A stretch of DNA of 23,028 bases. It comes from Chara braunii (taxonomy: Eukaryota; Streptophyta; Charophyceae; Charales; Characeae). Under the pieces are notes generated by a model. The model had not been told where the DNA came from. It worked only from the letters and a program-made list of their open reading frames with translations, and ran no database searches. Below are positions 9,716-16,665 of this stretch, piece after piece. How positions within the stretch are numbered: position 1 is the stretch's first letter; each line of letters starts with the position of its first letter. The stretch lies in NCBI GenBank assembly GCA_003427395.1, contig BFEA01000530.1, positions 456,400 through 479,427 on the forward strand, given 5' to 3'. Both the position numbers and the translations under genes were made by a program.

Positions 9716-10140
9716 CCTTTGCTCGCCTGTTTTCATTCAGAAACGAGCGAGCTATACTACTTTGAATTCCCACTTCGCTCCTCTTCTTCATTTCCGCCAT
9801 CTTTGGCGCACAACCTTTTCACTCTTATTCTCTTCCCACTAACTATTTATCTAGTATAACTACGAATTCGGGGTCCCCCACCCTGGAATATCCTACCTAA
9901 CACTTCTTCTTGTCCGATCCTGCGCAGAGTCGAGAGACTTACACTTTCCAAACTCGTCTCCCTCTTCGTCCGTCATTTTTGCGCACCATCTCTCCGCCTC
10001 TAACACCCTATCTATTAACTTTCCTCCCAAACTAACCTTACCAATGTGCTCGCCTGCCTCAGAAACCTCCGACTAGCACTTTGGTCCGCCTGTTTTTCAT
10101 TAAGAAACGGGCGCGCTACACAGTTTTTAGCTTCACCATG
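9716..10140 (+). repeat. Diverged direct repeat, offset 363 bp
   Basis: CGCCTGTTTTCATTCAGAAA at 9724 recurs as CGCCTGTTTTTCATTAAGAA at 10087. The similarity continues over about 55 bp (AAACGRGCGMGCTAYAC...). A partial third copy (GCTCGCCTGCCTCAGAAACC) lies near 10050. Related GCGCAC-centred blocks near 9810 and 9980 suggest a ~180-bp subunit. A 109-codon ORF at 10081-10410 runs from this repeat into the rRNA-like sequence on its right and is not credible as a gene. Confidence 0.55.
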
Positions 10141-10344
10141 CCTTCTCCTTCACGTTTTTCACCATCTTCAATTCTTGAACGCACCCTGGCGCGAATCCGC
10201 ACCGGGTTCATTCCATCCTTTTTATCACTTGCCAACCTCACCCTCTTTTCTGCTTCGCGCGAATTTCCACACTATTTTGTGGTCAGACCCGACTTCTTCC
10301 CTCTCTTTGACTTGGTATTAGCGCTGTGTCTGCCGGTGTGTTCT

Positions 10345-10499
10345 CAAGCAACACGACGGTCGTATTTGAGTGCCCAACACCGTGAATCTTCTGAAAACAT
10401 AAACCACTAGGCAACTCAATCGATCGATCGCCTCTATACCCAAGTCCGACGAACGATAGCGCGTCGGTACCGCCGCGAACCTCCTCCGAGTTTCCTCTG
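10345..10499 (-). pseudogene. LSU (26S) rRNA fragment, part 2 of the minus-strand copy
   Basis: Read on the minus strand from 10499, the sequence starts CAGAGGAAACTCGGAGGAGG and continues with CGTTCGTCGGACTTGGGTAT. The conserved 26S rRNA, as I recall it, has CAGAGGAAACTCTGGTGGAG and CGTTCGTCTGACTTGGGTAT in the same order. About four of five bases agree by eye over the first 75 positions. Similarity then decays through a CTAGT-GGTT box into the AT-poor flank. It continues the LSU order from 10740-10850, but a foreign segment (10500-10739) is lodged between them. It is degenerate and internal only, so it is not a working rRNA gene. Confidence 0.85.
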
Positions 10500-10584
10500 A
10501 TTGTTCTACATCAGCCCAACCCCTTCCGTTTTTCCTCCTTGTGTCCCCAACGACCGATCCGCATACTGAAAGCGGTAAAAAGTC

Positions 10585-10739
10585 GGGGGTGTGAGCCTAT
10601 TATTGGCCCCTAACACAGTCTCAGACGAGCCCTGACGCAGATTTTAATGGCAATAGCAAATATTCAAGCTTGAACTTCGAAAAGCCTGAAGTGGGACGGG
10701 GCTCCATGGAACCGGTTGGGTGCTGAAAACAACCATGGG
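10585..10739 (+). pseudogene. LSU rRNA fragment, inverted insert in the minus-strand copy
   Basis: On the plus strand, GCAGATTTTAATGGCAATAG, AGCAAATATTCAAGCTTGAA and GCCTGAAGTGGG follow the 26S order GCAGATCTTGGTGGTAGTAG, AGCAAATATTCAAATGAGAA, GCCGAAGTGGGG. The match continues through a TCCATGGAACCGG box to CATGGGC. In the normal rRNA this region lies several hundred bases downstream of the parts flanking it here, and in the same orientation as them. Here it is upside down relative to both neighbours. The equivalent inverted insert is present at 11830-11945 in the second copy. Confidence 0.85.
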
Positions 10740-10850
10740 CGTTCTCACTGAGGGATAGTTCACCATCTTCCGGCCCCAACGGGCATGCTCACACTCGCTG
10801 TCGGTGCGAATACCCTTACAAGGGTATCCGCCCTGTTTTTTGCAAGCGAC
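10740..10850 (-). pseudogene. LSU rRNA fragment, part 1 of the minus-strand copy
   Basis: On the plus strand the sequence shows GGATAGTTCACCATCTTCCG and GGGCATGCTCACACTCG, matching the complement of 26S (GCATAGTTCACCATCTTTCG; GGCATGCTCACACTCG). It continues through GTCGGTGCGAATACCC to TTGCAAGCG, matching GTCGGCGGTGCACCC to CTTGCGCC. The helix that is GGGATCCC-CGCGGGTGCACC in normal LSU has become the near-perfect palindrome ATACCCTT-AC-AAGGGTAT (10810-10827). Beyond 10850 a short GTTTAC-GTTGACT match hints that the copy once extended further, with an insertion. Confidence 0.85.
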
Positions 10851-10984
10851 AGAAAGTAAGTTTGATTTAAAGTTTGAGTATACCGCGCGGGACGCGGCAG
10901 TGGCTGTGGTTTACGTTGACTGAGTGACTGACTAAAGTAGAGAGTGTGTGGGCGTGTAGATTTAAGGCACTCGTGATCTCTTTT

Positions 10985-11290
10985 GTTGTTGATGATTAGG
11001 GAAACCGACGCTGATGGCCGGCCAGATTATTATTTCTGCGTAAACTAGGATTGAAAAGATTATGTCACTTGATTGGTGGGCTTAACTATGACTAGTGCGT
11101 TAGTACAAAGGGCGGCGTCGACAACAAGTGATGTTTGAAAACGCTTCTGTGAATCCGCGTGCTGCGCGGTAGTCGTTTATATAGGTGTCCGACAATACTA
11201 AACCCAGCCTGGGGTCTAGTACTATTGGTTAGAGCGTCGGACTTTTATTAGAAAGATCCAAGGATCGAGGTCGAGCGACGACGACGTGGG
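10985..11290 (+). pseudogene. Probable LSU rRNA fragment (domain IV-V region), strongly diverged
   Basis: Several blocks occur in LSU order on the plus strand: TTAGGGAAACCGAC, ATTTCTGCGTA, TTGAAAAGATTATGTCACTT, TTAACTATGACT (11085-11096; the LSU has GTAACTATGACT), a GTGATG box, GAATCCGCGTGCTGC and AAACCCAGCCTGGGG. Each block is short, and only their order and spacing support the call. The 3' part (11211-11280) also resembles a tRNA-Lys; see the findings. If correct, this segment comes from more than a kilobase downstream of the LSU parts on either side, so the local order is scrambled. There is no sign of function. Confidence 0.5.
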
Positions 11291-11594
11291 GATATCAGAG
11301 TAGTGCGAATGGACTGAGGGGTTGAGGGGCCAGTGGGGCTATCCCTCTTGGTTTTGCCATCGGCGGCGTCGAAACAGTATTATCGGTTCCCTTTCCTTGT
11401 TCGTCGAATTTTGATGATTAAAAGTTCTTAAAAACCCTCTTTATTTATTGTCGCATTATTACGTTACCCCGACGCCTTCTTGACCCAGACGGGATGCTGG
11501 ATGTGGAGGTTGTCGTGGCTATCGAGGACCTTGGGCACTAATTTCTTTTCGTTGACCTATGGGTTTTGGCGAGGTTGGGATGCTGGTGGAAGTC
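11291..11594. other. Link between LSU-like segments, unassigned
   Basis: The stretch contains a short AT-rich part (about 11405-11465) with a vague likeness to the LSU segment after the TCCGACTTTG box. It is too weak to annotate. No gene is visible. Confidence 0.35.
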
Positions 11595-11805
11595 ATCTAT
11601 TCCGCCGTCTTGAAGTACGGACCGAGGAGTTCGACATGCCTGGAAGCTGGTGGGCGAGTGGGCCGCAAAACGGAAGGAGCTGAATAGTGGGATGTTTCTG
11701 TGGGTGCACCGTCGTCGACCAATATTTGCTGTGAGAGGCTTGGATATGAGCGTGCCAGTTGGGGTCGGGAACATGGCGAGCTGTGTCTGGGTAGGGTAGT
11801 TCGGG
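11595..11805 (+). pseudogene. LSU rRNA fragment, part 1 of the plus-strand copy
   Basis: The start, TTCCGCCGTCTTGAAGTACG, matches the 26S TTCGACCCGTCTTGAAACAC. Then come GGACCGAGGAGTTCGACATG (26S GGACCAAGGAGTCTGACATG), GGAGCTGAATAGTGGGATG, GTGGGTGCACCGTCGTCGAC and TATGAGCGTGCCAGTTGGGG. The end is GAGCTGTGTCTGGG (26S GAACTATGCCTGAG). The LSU order holds over about 200 bp with few indels. Differences are mostly transitions in all directions, as expected of neutral decay rather than one-way C-to-T mutation. ORFs of up to 103 codons overlap it on both strands and are incidental. Confidence 0.92.
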
Positions 11806-11829
11806 GCACAGCAGCAGGGGCCGTAGGCC

Positions 11830-11945
11830 GGGCACCACAGCCGGTCGCGGAGCCCTTCGCCACTTCGGACTTCAAAGTCATCATTATAGTATTTGCTACT
11901 ACTACCAAGATTTGCGCAGGGGTCTACCTTGCAGAGGCTTAGGCT
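11830..11945 (-). pseudogene. LSU rRNA fragment, inverted insert in the plus-strand copy
   Basis: On the plus strand CCACTTCGGACTTCAAAGTC and TATTTGCTACTACTACCAAG match the complement of 26S (CCACTTCGGCCTTCAAAGTT; TATTTGCTACTACCACCAAG). ATTTGCGCAGG follows where the LSU complement has ATCTGCACCG. The insert sits at the same LSU junction as the one at 10585-10739 and comes from the same part of the rRNA, in the same inverted sense relative to its host copy. Confidence 0.9.
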
Positions 11946-11950
11946 ATAGG

Positions 11951-12350
11951 CACAGCGAAAGCCAGGGAGCGCATGGGGAACGACACAACGAAATGGCGAA
12001 AAACTCTGTGGGAAAGCTCGCAGTGATGCTGCGTGAGAACTGCTGTCGGAGCTGGGCCTGGGCCGCTATGGCGGTATTACGGGCAAAATAGCTCATTGGA
12101 CTTAGGTGTAGGAGCGGAGGATAATCTGAACTGGCTACCGGCCGATTCCCTTTGAATAACTTCTTAGCAGAACAGGAGCCGCTGTCGGATGCGTACTAAG
12201 ACTGTGAAGAGAGGTCACAGGTATCGGGCGCTAAGATTGGGAAGGGGAACGACGAGCAAAGGCAAGGGGAAAAGGTGAGTAGTCGAACGGAACTGGACAT
12301 AAAGGCGGGTACGGCGCATACAGGGGGTGAGCAAGCCATGGCGGAAGCAA
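11951..12350 (+). pseudogene. LSU rRNA fragment, part 2 of the plus-strand copy
   Basis: CAGCGAAAGCCAGGGA (26S GGGCGAAGCCAGAGGA) is followed, after an extra ~35 bp, by AAACTCTGTGGGAAAGCTCG and CAGTGATGCTGCGTG (26S AAACTCTGGTGGAGGCCCGC and AGCGATACTGACGTG). Then comes a CTGGGCCTGGGCCGCTATGG stretch where the LSU has CTTGGGTATAGGGGCG. More weakly conserved boxes follow: GATTCCCTTTGAATAACTTC near 12145 (LSU GGTTCCCTCCGAAGTTTCCC) and GGAACTGGACATAAAGGCGG near 12290 (LSU CAGAACTGGCGATGCGGG). The right-hand limit is uncertain. Confidence 0.75.
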
Positions 12351-12780
12351 GGGAAGGCTATGATGAAGAGAAAAGGAGACAACTCTCTCGATTATCAGTG
12401 GAATCAAGCACAGTAAAGTGGTGGATGGAGGATTTAGAGTAGGGCACGTTCAATTTTGGTGTTAGTTTTAGCAGTAAGGAAGTTAGTTAAGAGGTAGAAG
12501 AGAAAAACCCCGCGCGAAGCCGTCGGAGCGTGGATATGGTGCAGGAAGGAAGACAATTGAGCGCTCGTTGTCGACCGGTAGAAGTGTTATGCCGACTCAC
12601 AGCCAAACCCTGTACCTCGCGCCGCGTCTGTCACCCACGGGAGGGTTGGCTGGGCTCCTGTAACTCGCACAGTCCACGTTAGTCCTCAACCATACAAAGG
12701 TCGACTCAAACTGACCATACGTCACATGTACACAAGTCTCACAAGGTAGCGTCTGGGACAAATAGAACGAGCATTTTCAT
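12351..12780. other. Unassigned non-coding stretch
   Basis: Beyond the fading LSU similarity I see no gene. A box CACCCACGGGAGGGTTGGCT near 12630 could be more diverged LSU or part of a retrotransposon LTR read on the minus strand; neither can be supported. Confidence 0.35.
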
Positions 12781-13190
12781 TTAGTCCAAAACAATGGGGT
12801 TCCCAACACTGTTTCCAGCCTCGGACGAGAATCCCTCGTCTAGAGGGGAGAAATCAGTTTGAGTAGCAACAGATCTCTTCTGCACTCTGAGCCTGGTCCT
12901 CCTCCCAATTGCATGTTGGCGATATCTGGCTCGACGGTCCCAGGGGACCGTGCTAGAGCTCTCCGTGTCAGAGGTCGCTTCCCGTGCCCATTGGGGCCAA
13001 AGCTCAAGGTCTACTGTGACCATGCCTCCCCGCGATTCTCTCGCGAAGGCCCTGGATGTACTAGGTTCGGTGGCCCGTTTCAGAATGTACCCTTTCGGAA
13101 CGCCTGGTTTAGGAAGGCTCGGTTCGGAATGTACCTCTCCGGAAGGCCCGGTTCATAATGTACCTCTTCAGAAGGCCCGGTTCAAGAAGG
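12781..13190 (-). pseudogene. Minus-strand ORF of unknown function, possibly a retroelement Gag-like tail
   Basis: The minus-strand frame ending in TAA/TAG-free sequence at 12781 has an ATG at 13023. It stays open upstream of that ATG into the 29-bp minisatellite to at least about 13130. The C-terminal 80 residues are hydrophilic and rich in Arg, Ser, Thr and Asp (for example RSVATQTDFSPLDEGFSSEA). No zinc knuckle, protease or other motif is visible. It lies on the same strand as the integrase remnant and LTR at 14.9-16.7 kb, so it may belong to a related element. The composition looks more protein-like than its surroundings, but I do not recognise the family. Confidence 0.25.
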
Positions 13191-13305
13191 CTCGGTTCGA
13201 AATGTACCTCTTCGGAAGGCCCGGTTCAGAATGTACCTCTTCGGAAGGCCCGATTCAGGATGATCCCCTTCGGAAGGCCCGACGCACAAAGTGCCTCTTC
13301 GAAAG
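13081..13305 (+). repeat. 29-bp minisatellite with 15-bp inserts
   Basis: The anchor GTACC(T) or its variant occurs at 13087, 13131, 13160, 13204, 13233, 13262 and 13291. Spacings are 44, 29, 44, 29, 29 and 29. The unit contains CGGAAGGCCCGGTTCAGAAT. The 44-bp units are the 29-bp unit plus a 15-bp partial duplication (AAGGCTCGGTTCGRA). Short ORFs in all frames, with repeats such as RKARF, are by-products. The repeat decays into GTGCCC-rich sequence after about 13305. Confidence 0.9.
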
Positions 13306-13959
13306 TTTCAATCTTCAATGTGCCCGTTCAAGAGCGCTAGGGGACTCAATGTGCCCATCCAATCGCCCGACCTCGGTGTACCCGTTCGGGCTCTTTGACC
13401 CGTGATGTGCCCGTACGAACGCCTAAGCGCCCGATGTTCTCGTTCGTCGAGCCCCCTCGATGTGCCCTGTCCTTCGAGGTGCCCTTTCAAGTGCACCCTT
13501 CCGCGTCCCTCCGAGTGTGCTTGCTCCTGTGCCCGTTGACCCGTTTCGACCAGTGCTCCAACCGCGCCCAAAAGGCCTGTTTCGTCCGACGTTCCAACTG
13601 CGCCCTGAAAGCCCTGTTCCGTTCGTGGCTCAAAGGCCCGTTTCGTCACGTGTCCCGACCATGTCCCAATTGTCCATTCCGCTTCGTGTTTCGTCCGCGC
13701 CCCTTACCGTGCGTGGCTGCCTCCACCTCGAGCGGTTACAGCTACGGACGCCATCACCCGCGGCTACCCGCGCTTCTCACCCGCTTCCACGCCGCGCGCT
13801 GCGCCGCGCCAGTAGCCCCGGGGCCCGGCCTGAACCCGCGCGCTGGTTTTGCGAGTGTGTGCGCAAAGCAGCCTACGTATGCATGCTTGACTCCGACTGC
13901 GCGTGTAGCTGCTCCCGTGTGCGCCCTTACCCAGGCTGTGTGCAGCAGTTACGTGCTTG
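13306..13959. other. GC-rich stretch with scattered GTGCCC and CGTTC boxes
   Basis: This bridges the two minisatellites. GTGCCC or TGCCC boxes followed by GTTC or TTTC recur at irregular intervals from 13320 to about 13700 and look like decayed repeat units. The overlapping long ORFs on both strands reflect high GC and repetition, not genes. Confidence 0.5.
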
Positions 13960-14590
13960 GGTCCGCCCGATCTCGACAGTGCGCAGGGGTCGCACGAGTG
14001 CGTGCGCCTGTCCGATCCAACTGCGCGCGGGGCTGCGCGCGTTCTCGATAGTGCGCAGGGGTCGCGCGTGTGCGTCCGCCCGTCCGATCCAACTGCTCTC
14101 GGGGCTGCGCATGTTCTCGACAGTGCGCCGGGGTTGCGCGTGTGTGTGCGCCCGTCCGATACAACTGCACGCGGGGCTGCGCGCATTCTCGACATTGCGC
14201 GGGGGTCGCGCGCGTGCGTGCGCCTGTTCGATCCAACTGCGTGTGGGGTTGCGCTCGTTCTCGACAGTGCGTGGGGGCCGTGCGCGTGGATGCGCCCGTT
14301 TTCGACAGTGCGCTGGGGTCGCACGTGTGCGTGTGCCCGTTCTCGACAGCGAGCAGGGATCGCGCGAGTGCGTGCCCCCGTTCTCCACAGTGCGCAAGGG
14401 TCGTGCGTGTGAGTGCGCCCGTTCTCGACAGCGCGCAGGGGTCGTGCGTGTGCGTGCGCCCGTTCTCCACAGTGTGCAGGGGTCGCGCACGTGCGTGCGC
14501 CCATTTTCGACAGTGCGCAGGGGTCGCGCTCGTGCGTGCGCCCGTTCTCGACAGCGCGCAGGGGTCGCGCGAGCGCATTTTTCCGCGAGC
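13960..14590 (+). repeat. GC-rich minisatellite that switches from 72-bp to 41-bp units
   Basis: The anchor CTCGACAGTGCGCAGGGGTC or a variant starts at 13972, 14044, 14116, 14188 and 14260 (four steps of exactly 72 bp). It then starts at 14301, 14342, 14383, 14424, 14465, 14506 and 14547 (seven steps of exactly 41 bp). The 72-bp unit is the 41-bp unit plus a 31-bp piece containing GATCCAACTGCGCG and GGGGCTGCGCGCG. Units differ by substitutions but not by length. The array has few stop codons in any of the six frames, which explains overlapping ORFs of 150 to 403 codons. On the minus strand it lies 300-900 bp downstream of the TATA box at 14883. Confidence 0.95.
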
Positions 14591-14599
14591 GTTACCGAC

Positions 14600-15529
14600 G
14601 CTCTTTCCTCTTACGTGCGTACTCCCCTGATCGCCTCCTCCCTGTGCGTGCCCCCTCCGTGCGTGAGGTAGTCCATTCGTTCTCCTACTCGTGCATGCGA
14701 GAAGTGCCCCCACCTGGAGCCCTTTTCGGTTTTTATGTTTTGCAGGGCTCCGCCTCCCTGGCTCTCCACTCTTCGGAGGCTTCCCACGAGTTGCAGCGCC
14801 CCGGTACCGGGTCCGTGCCCGAGACTGATTGGGCCGCCGAAAGGTTTTCAACGACGGGGGCCTTTTGCTCGGGAAGTGGGCCTTTTATAGTGCCTCGGTA
14901 CTGAGGCTACTCCCTAGCCTGTCCCGGGCCAACTTGGGCCTAGGTGGTCCCCCACGTTCAAGCGGTACTGGCCCCCGAGAAAATCGAGCAGGGCCCCCTT
15001 GAAATTGTAGGCCATAAGGCCCATTTGCGAGCATTAGGCCGGGAACCTCTTTTCCTTGGCGCCAAGGCCCGCCTAAAAGGCCGGTCTCCATCGTCACTAA
15101 CGCAAGGTGTTCCAGGGATTTGGTCACTCTCAGTAACTTCGGAAGCTGCCACTGCTCGGGATGCTCGAAGCTTTGCGTCAAGGGCCCGACGCCCTTTTCC
15201 TTCTGGCTTTTCGCCGACCCTTGGTGCAATTTTGGCCCTTCATGGTGGTGCCCTTTGCCCCGAGCCCTTGGCAATCTTCCTGTTGCGGTAGTCTCTTCAT
15301 GCCCGTCCGCGGCTTACGCCCATATTCCCCCAGGCAAGGATGTCCCCTCCCATGTCCATGGTTCCATTCTCTCCAGATGTCGCGATCGATACTCATGGTG
15401 TTGTTCTGTTGGCATAACTTCCGGATCCCGGTAGCGGTTCCTGTCGGTGAAGTAAGTGAGCCCGTCCCTTGCCAAGAGCCCTTATCGAGGAAGTAAAGAG
15501 CGGCATAAGGCTGGAGCCACCCGACAGCA
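14600..15529 (-). mobile_element. Probable 3' LTR of the minus-strand Ty3/Gypsy element (partial limits)
   Basis: Running leftwards from the pol remnant there is the integrase tail, ~95 bp of spacer, a G-run polypurine tract, and then sequence beginning CTGCTGTCGGGTGG on the minus strand. LTRs normally start with TG just after such a tract. A TATA box at 14883-14889 fits a U3 promoter. The other LTR is not in the window, so the right-hand limit is fixed only by the tract. The left limit is unknown and could lie beyond the minisatellites, as far as about 12.6 kb. Overlapping ORFs here lack any protein motif. Confidence 0.5.
14883..14889 (-). promoter_or_regulatory. TATA box of the minus-strand LTR
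   Basis: The minus strand reads CACTATAAAAGGCCCAC here, a strong TATA element. It lies about 640 bp into the putative LTR that starts after the polypurine tract at 15531-15545, and would be its U3 promoter. Transcription would run leftwards into the 41/72-bp array. Confidence 0.55.
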
Positions 15530-15530
15530 G

Positions 15531-15545
15531 CCCCCCCCCCCATTC
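15531..15545 (-). other. Putative polypurine tract
   Basis: The plus strand has CCCCCCCCCCC followed by ATTC; on the minus strand this reads GAATGGGGGGGGGGG, a purine-rich run. Its place between the end of pol and a TG-starting, TATA-bearing sequence fits the primer site for plus-strand DNA synthesis in an LTR retrotransposon. A mere G run is the alternative. Confidence 0.45.
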
Positions 15546-15640
15546 TCGAAGTCCCCGGCGAGCCATCTTGGCATATCAAGGAAAAAGAGAATGGAGAAAA
15601 AGTTGACTCCTAATCTCTACCCATCAACCCAAGATTATCT

Positions 15641-16664
15641 TCATCGCGTCCGCCGGATCCTTTTCTCTTGCTTCTTTTTCTTGTCTCGCTTTTTCTTAAT
15701 CATCCTGTTTTTAATCCCTAATCGTTTCTTGGCCCTCCGCTGTCTCCTCTCACGGTGGTGCTTGTTTTCTCCCTTATCTACTACTAGCACACTCCTAATG
15801 GCTTCCTTACCCTTGAGCTTCCTCTCCCGTCTTAGCGTAGCCGATTCTAGAACCTTTTGCCTCTTTTTCTTTGTGTCCTTCCATTGGCTATTTCGGACCC
15901 CTAAGACCTTCTCCCGCCTCCTTTTCGTGGATTTCTTAGAGGATTCTCCTACTTCATAAGTGGACGACTCACGCTCCCTCGTGGTTTCTTTTGCAAGCTC
16001 TTCCAAGCGTTTCTCTAGCCGCTCGCTCTCCTTCTCCTTATCCTTTTCCAAATGCAGGGTAGCTCCTTTTCGATCCTTTAATATTTTCAAGCGGGCTCCA
16101 GACACCAGCTCTTTCCACCTAGTTCCGTCTACTTCCTCAAGCAGGTAGGCCCAGCCTTCCAGTCTGTTTACCACCCGGTAAGGCCCCATCCATCTATTTG
16201 CTAGCTTCCCTGTCCATGTTCTCTCCAGAGCGGAATCATTGAGTAAGACTAGGCTTCTCGCATGTATTCCTTTTTGCCTGAGTCGAAGGTTTTTATCCGA
16301 CCTTTCCTTCTCCTTTTCCCTTTGGGCTTTTAGCTTCTCTATGGCGTCCAGGGTGCTATCCTCGAGCGTCTCAGCTATTTGCTTAATCCTAGCGCCCAAT
16401 AGTTGCTCCCTGGTCGACACTTCTTCCCAATCAATTTTCGTCTAAAAATCCATATGAAATTCTATGGTTAAGGGACAATGTCTACCGAACCATAAAGTAT
16501 ACGGCGGACACCCAGTGGTTGATCGAATTGTAACATTGTTTGCCCAGACGGTGTATCTCAGATACTTCAGCCACTTCTTCTCCCTCCCCCTGCACCAGTT
16601 AGTGAGCGCGTTTACTAAAGATTGATGCCCCTCTCTACATGAGCATTAGTTTGAGGGTGGTATG
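15641..16664 (-). pseudogene. Ty3/Gypsy integrase C-terminal remnant
   Basis: This is the end of a retrotransposon pol gene on the minus strand. It opens with TTYHPQTNAHVE, the conserved end of the integrase catalytic core that carries the last acidic residue. A one-base deletion near 16627-16634 shifts the frame. It then reads GHQSLVNALTNW, WANNVTIRSTTGCPPYTLWF and GRHCPLTIEF, and meets an in-frame TAG at 16442-16444. The frame continues unbroken to TGA at 15641. The C-terminal part holds NRWMGPYRVV, the GPY motif of Ty3/Gypsy integrases, and a WKELVSGARLKIL strand. A Lys/Arg-rich tail of about 110 residues follows, much longer than usual, with predicted coiled-coil character. No chromodomain is visible. 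Reverse transcriptase and RNase H are missing, because the remnant stops at the junction with plus-strand sequence near 16665. Confidence 0.85.
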
Positions 16665-16665
16665 T

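Noticed and set aside
10430-10640. Minus-strand likeness of 10600-10640 to the LSU box CGTCTGACTTGGGTATAGGG
   Set aside because: A better and longer match to that LSU box is present at 10430-10470, and 10585-10739 aligns clearly in the plus sense to a different LSU part.
13460-14671. 403-codon plus-strand ORF, the longest in the window
   Set aside because: It runs through the 72/41-bp minisatellite. Because 41 is not a multiple of three it changes frame relative to the unit, so one repeated peptide is not maintained. Minus-strand ORFs of 187-300 codons overlap it. GC-rich repeats with few stops explain all of them.
15178-15579. 133-codon minus-strand ORF right after the integrase remnant
   Set aside because: It starts within the polypurine-tract flank and lies in the putative LTR. 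It has no retroviral-type or other motif and overlaps plus-strand ORFs of equal quality.
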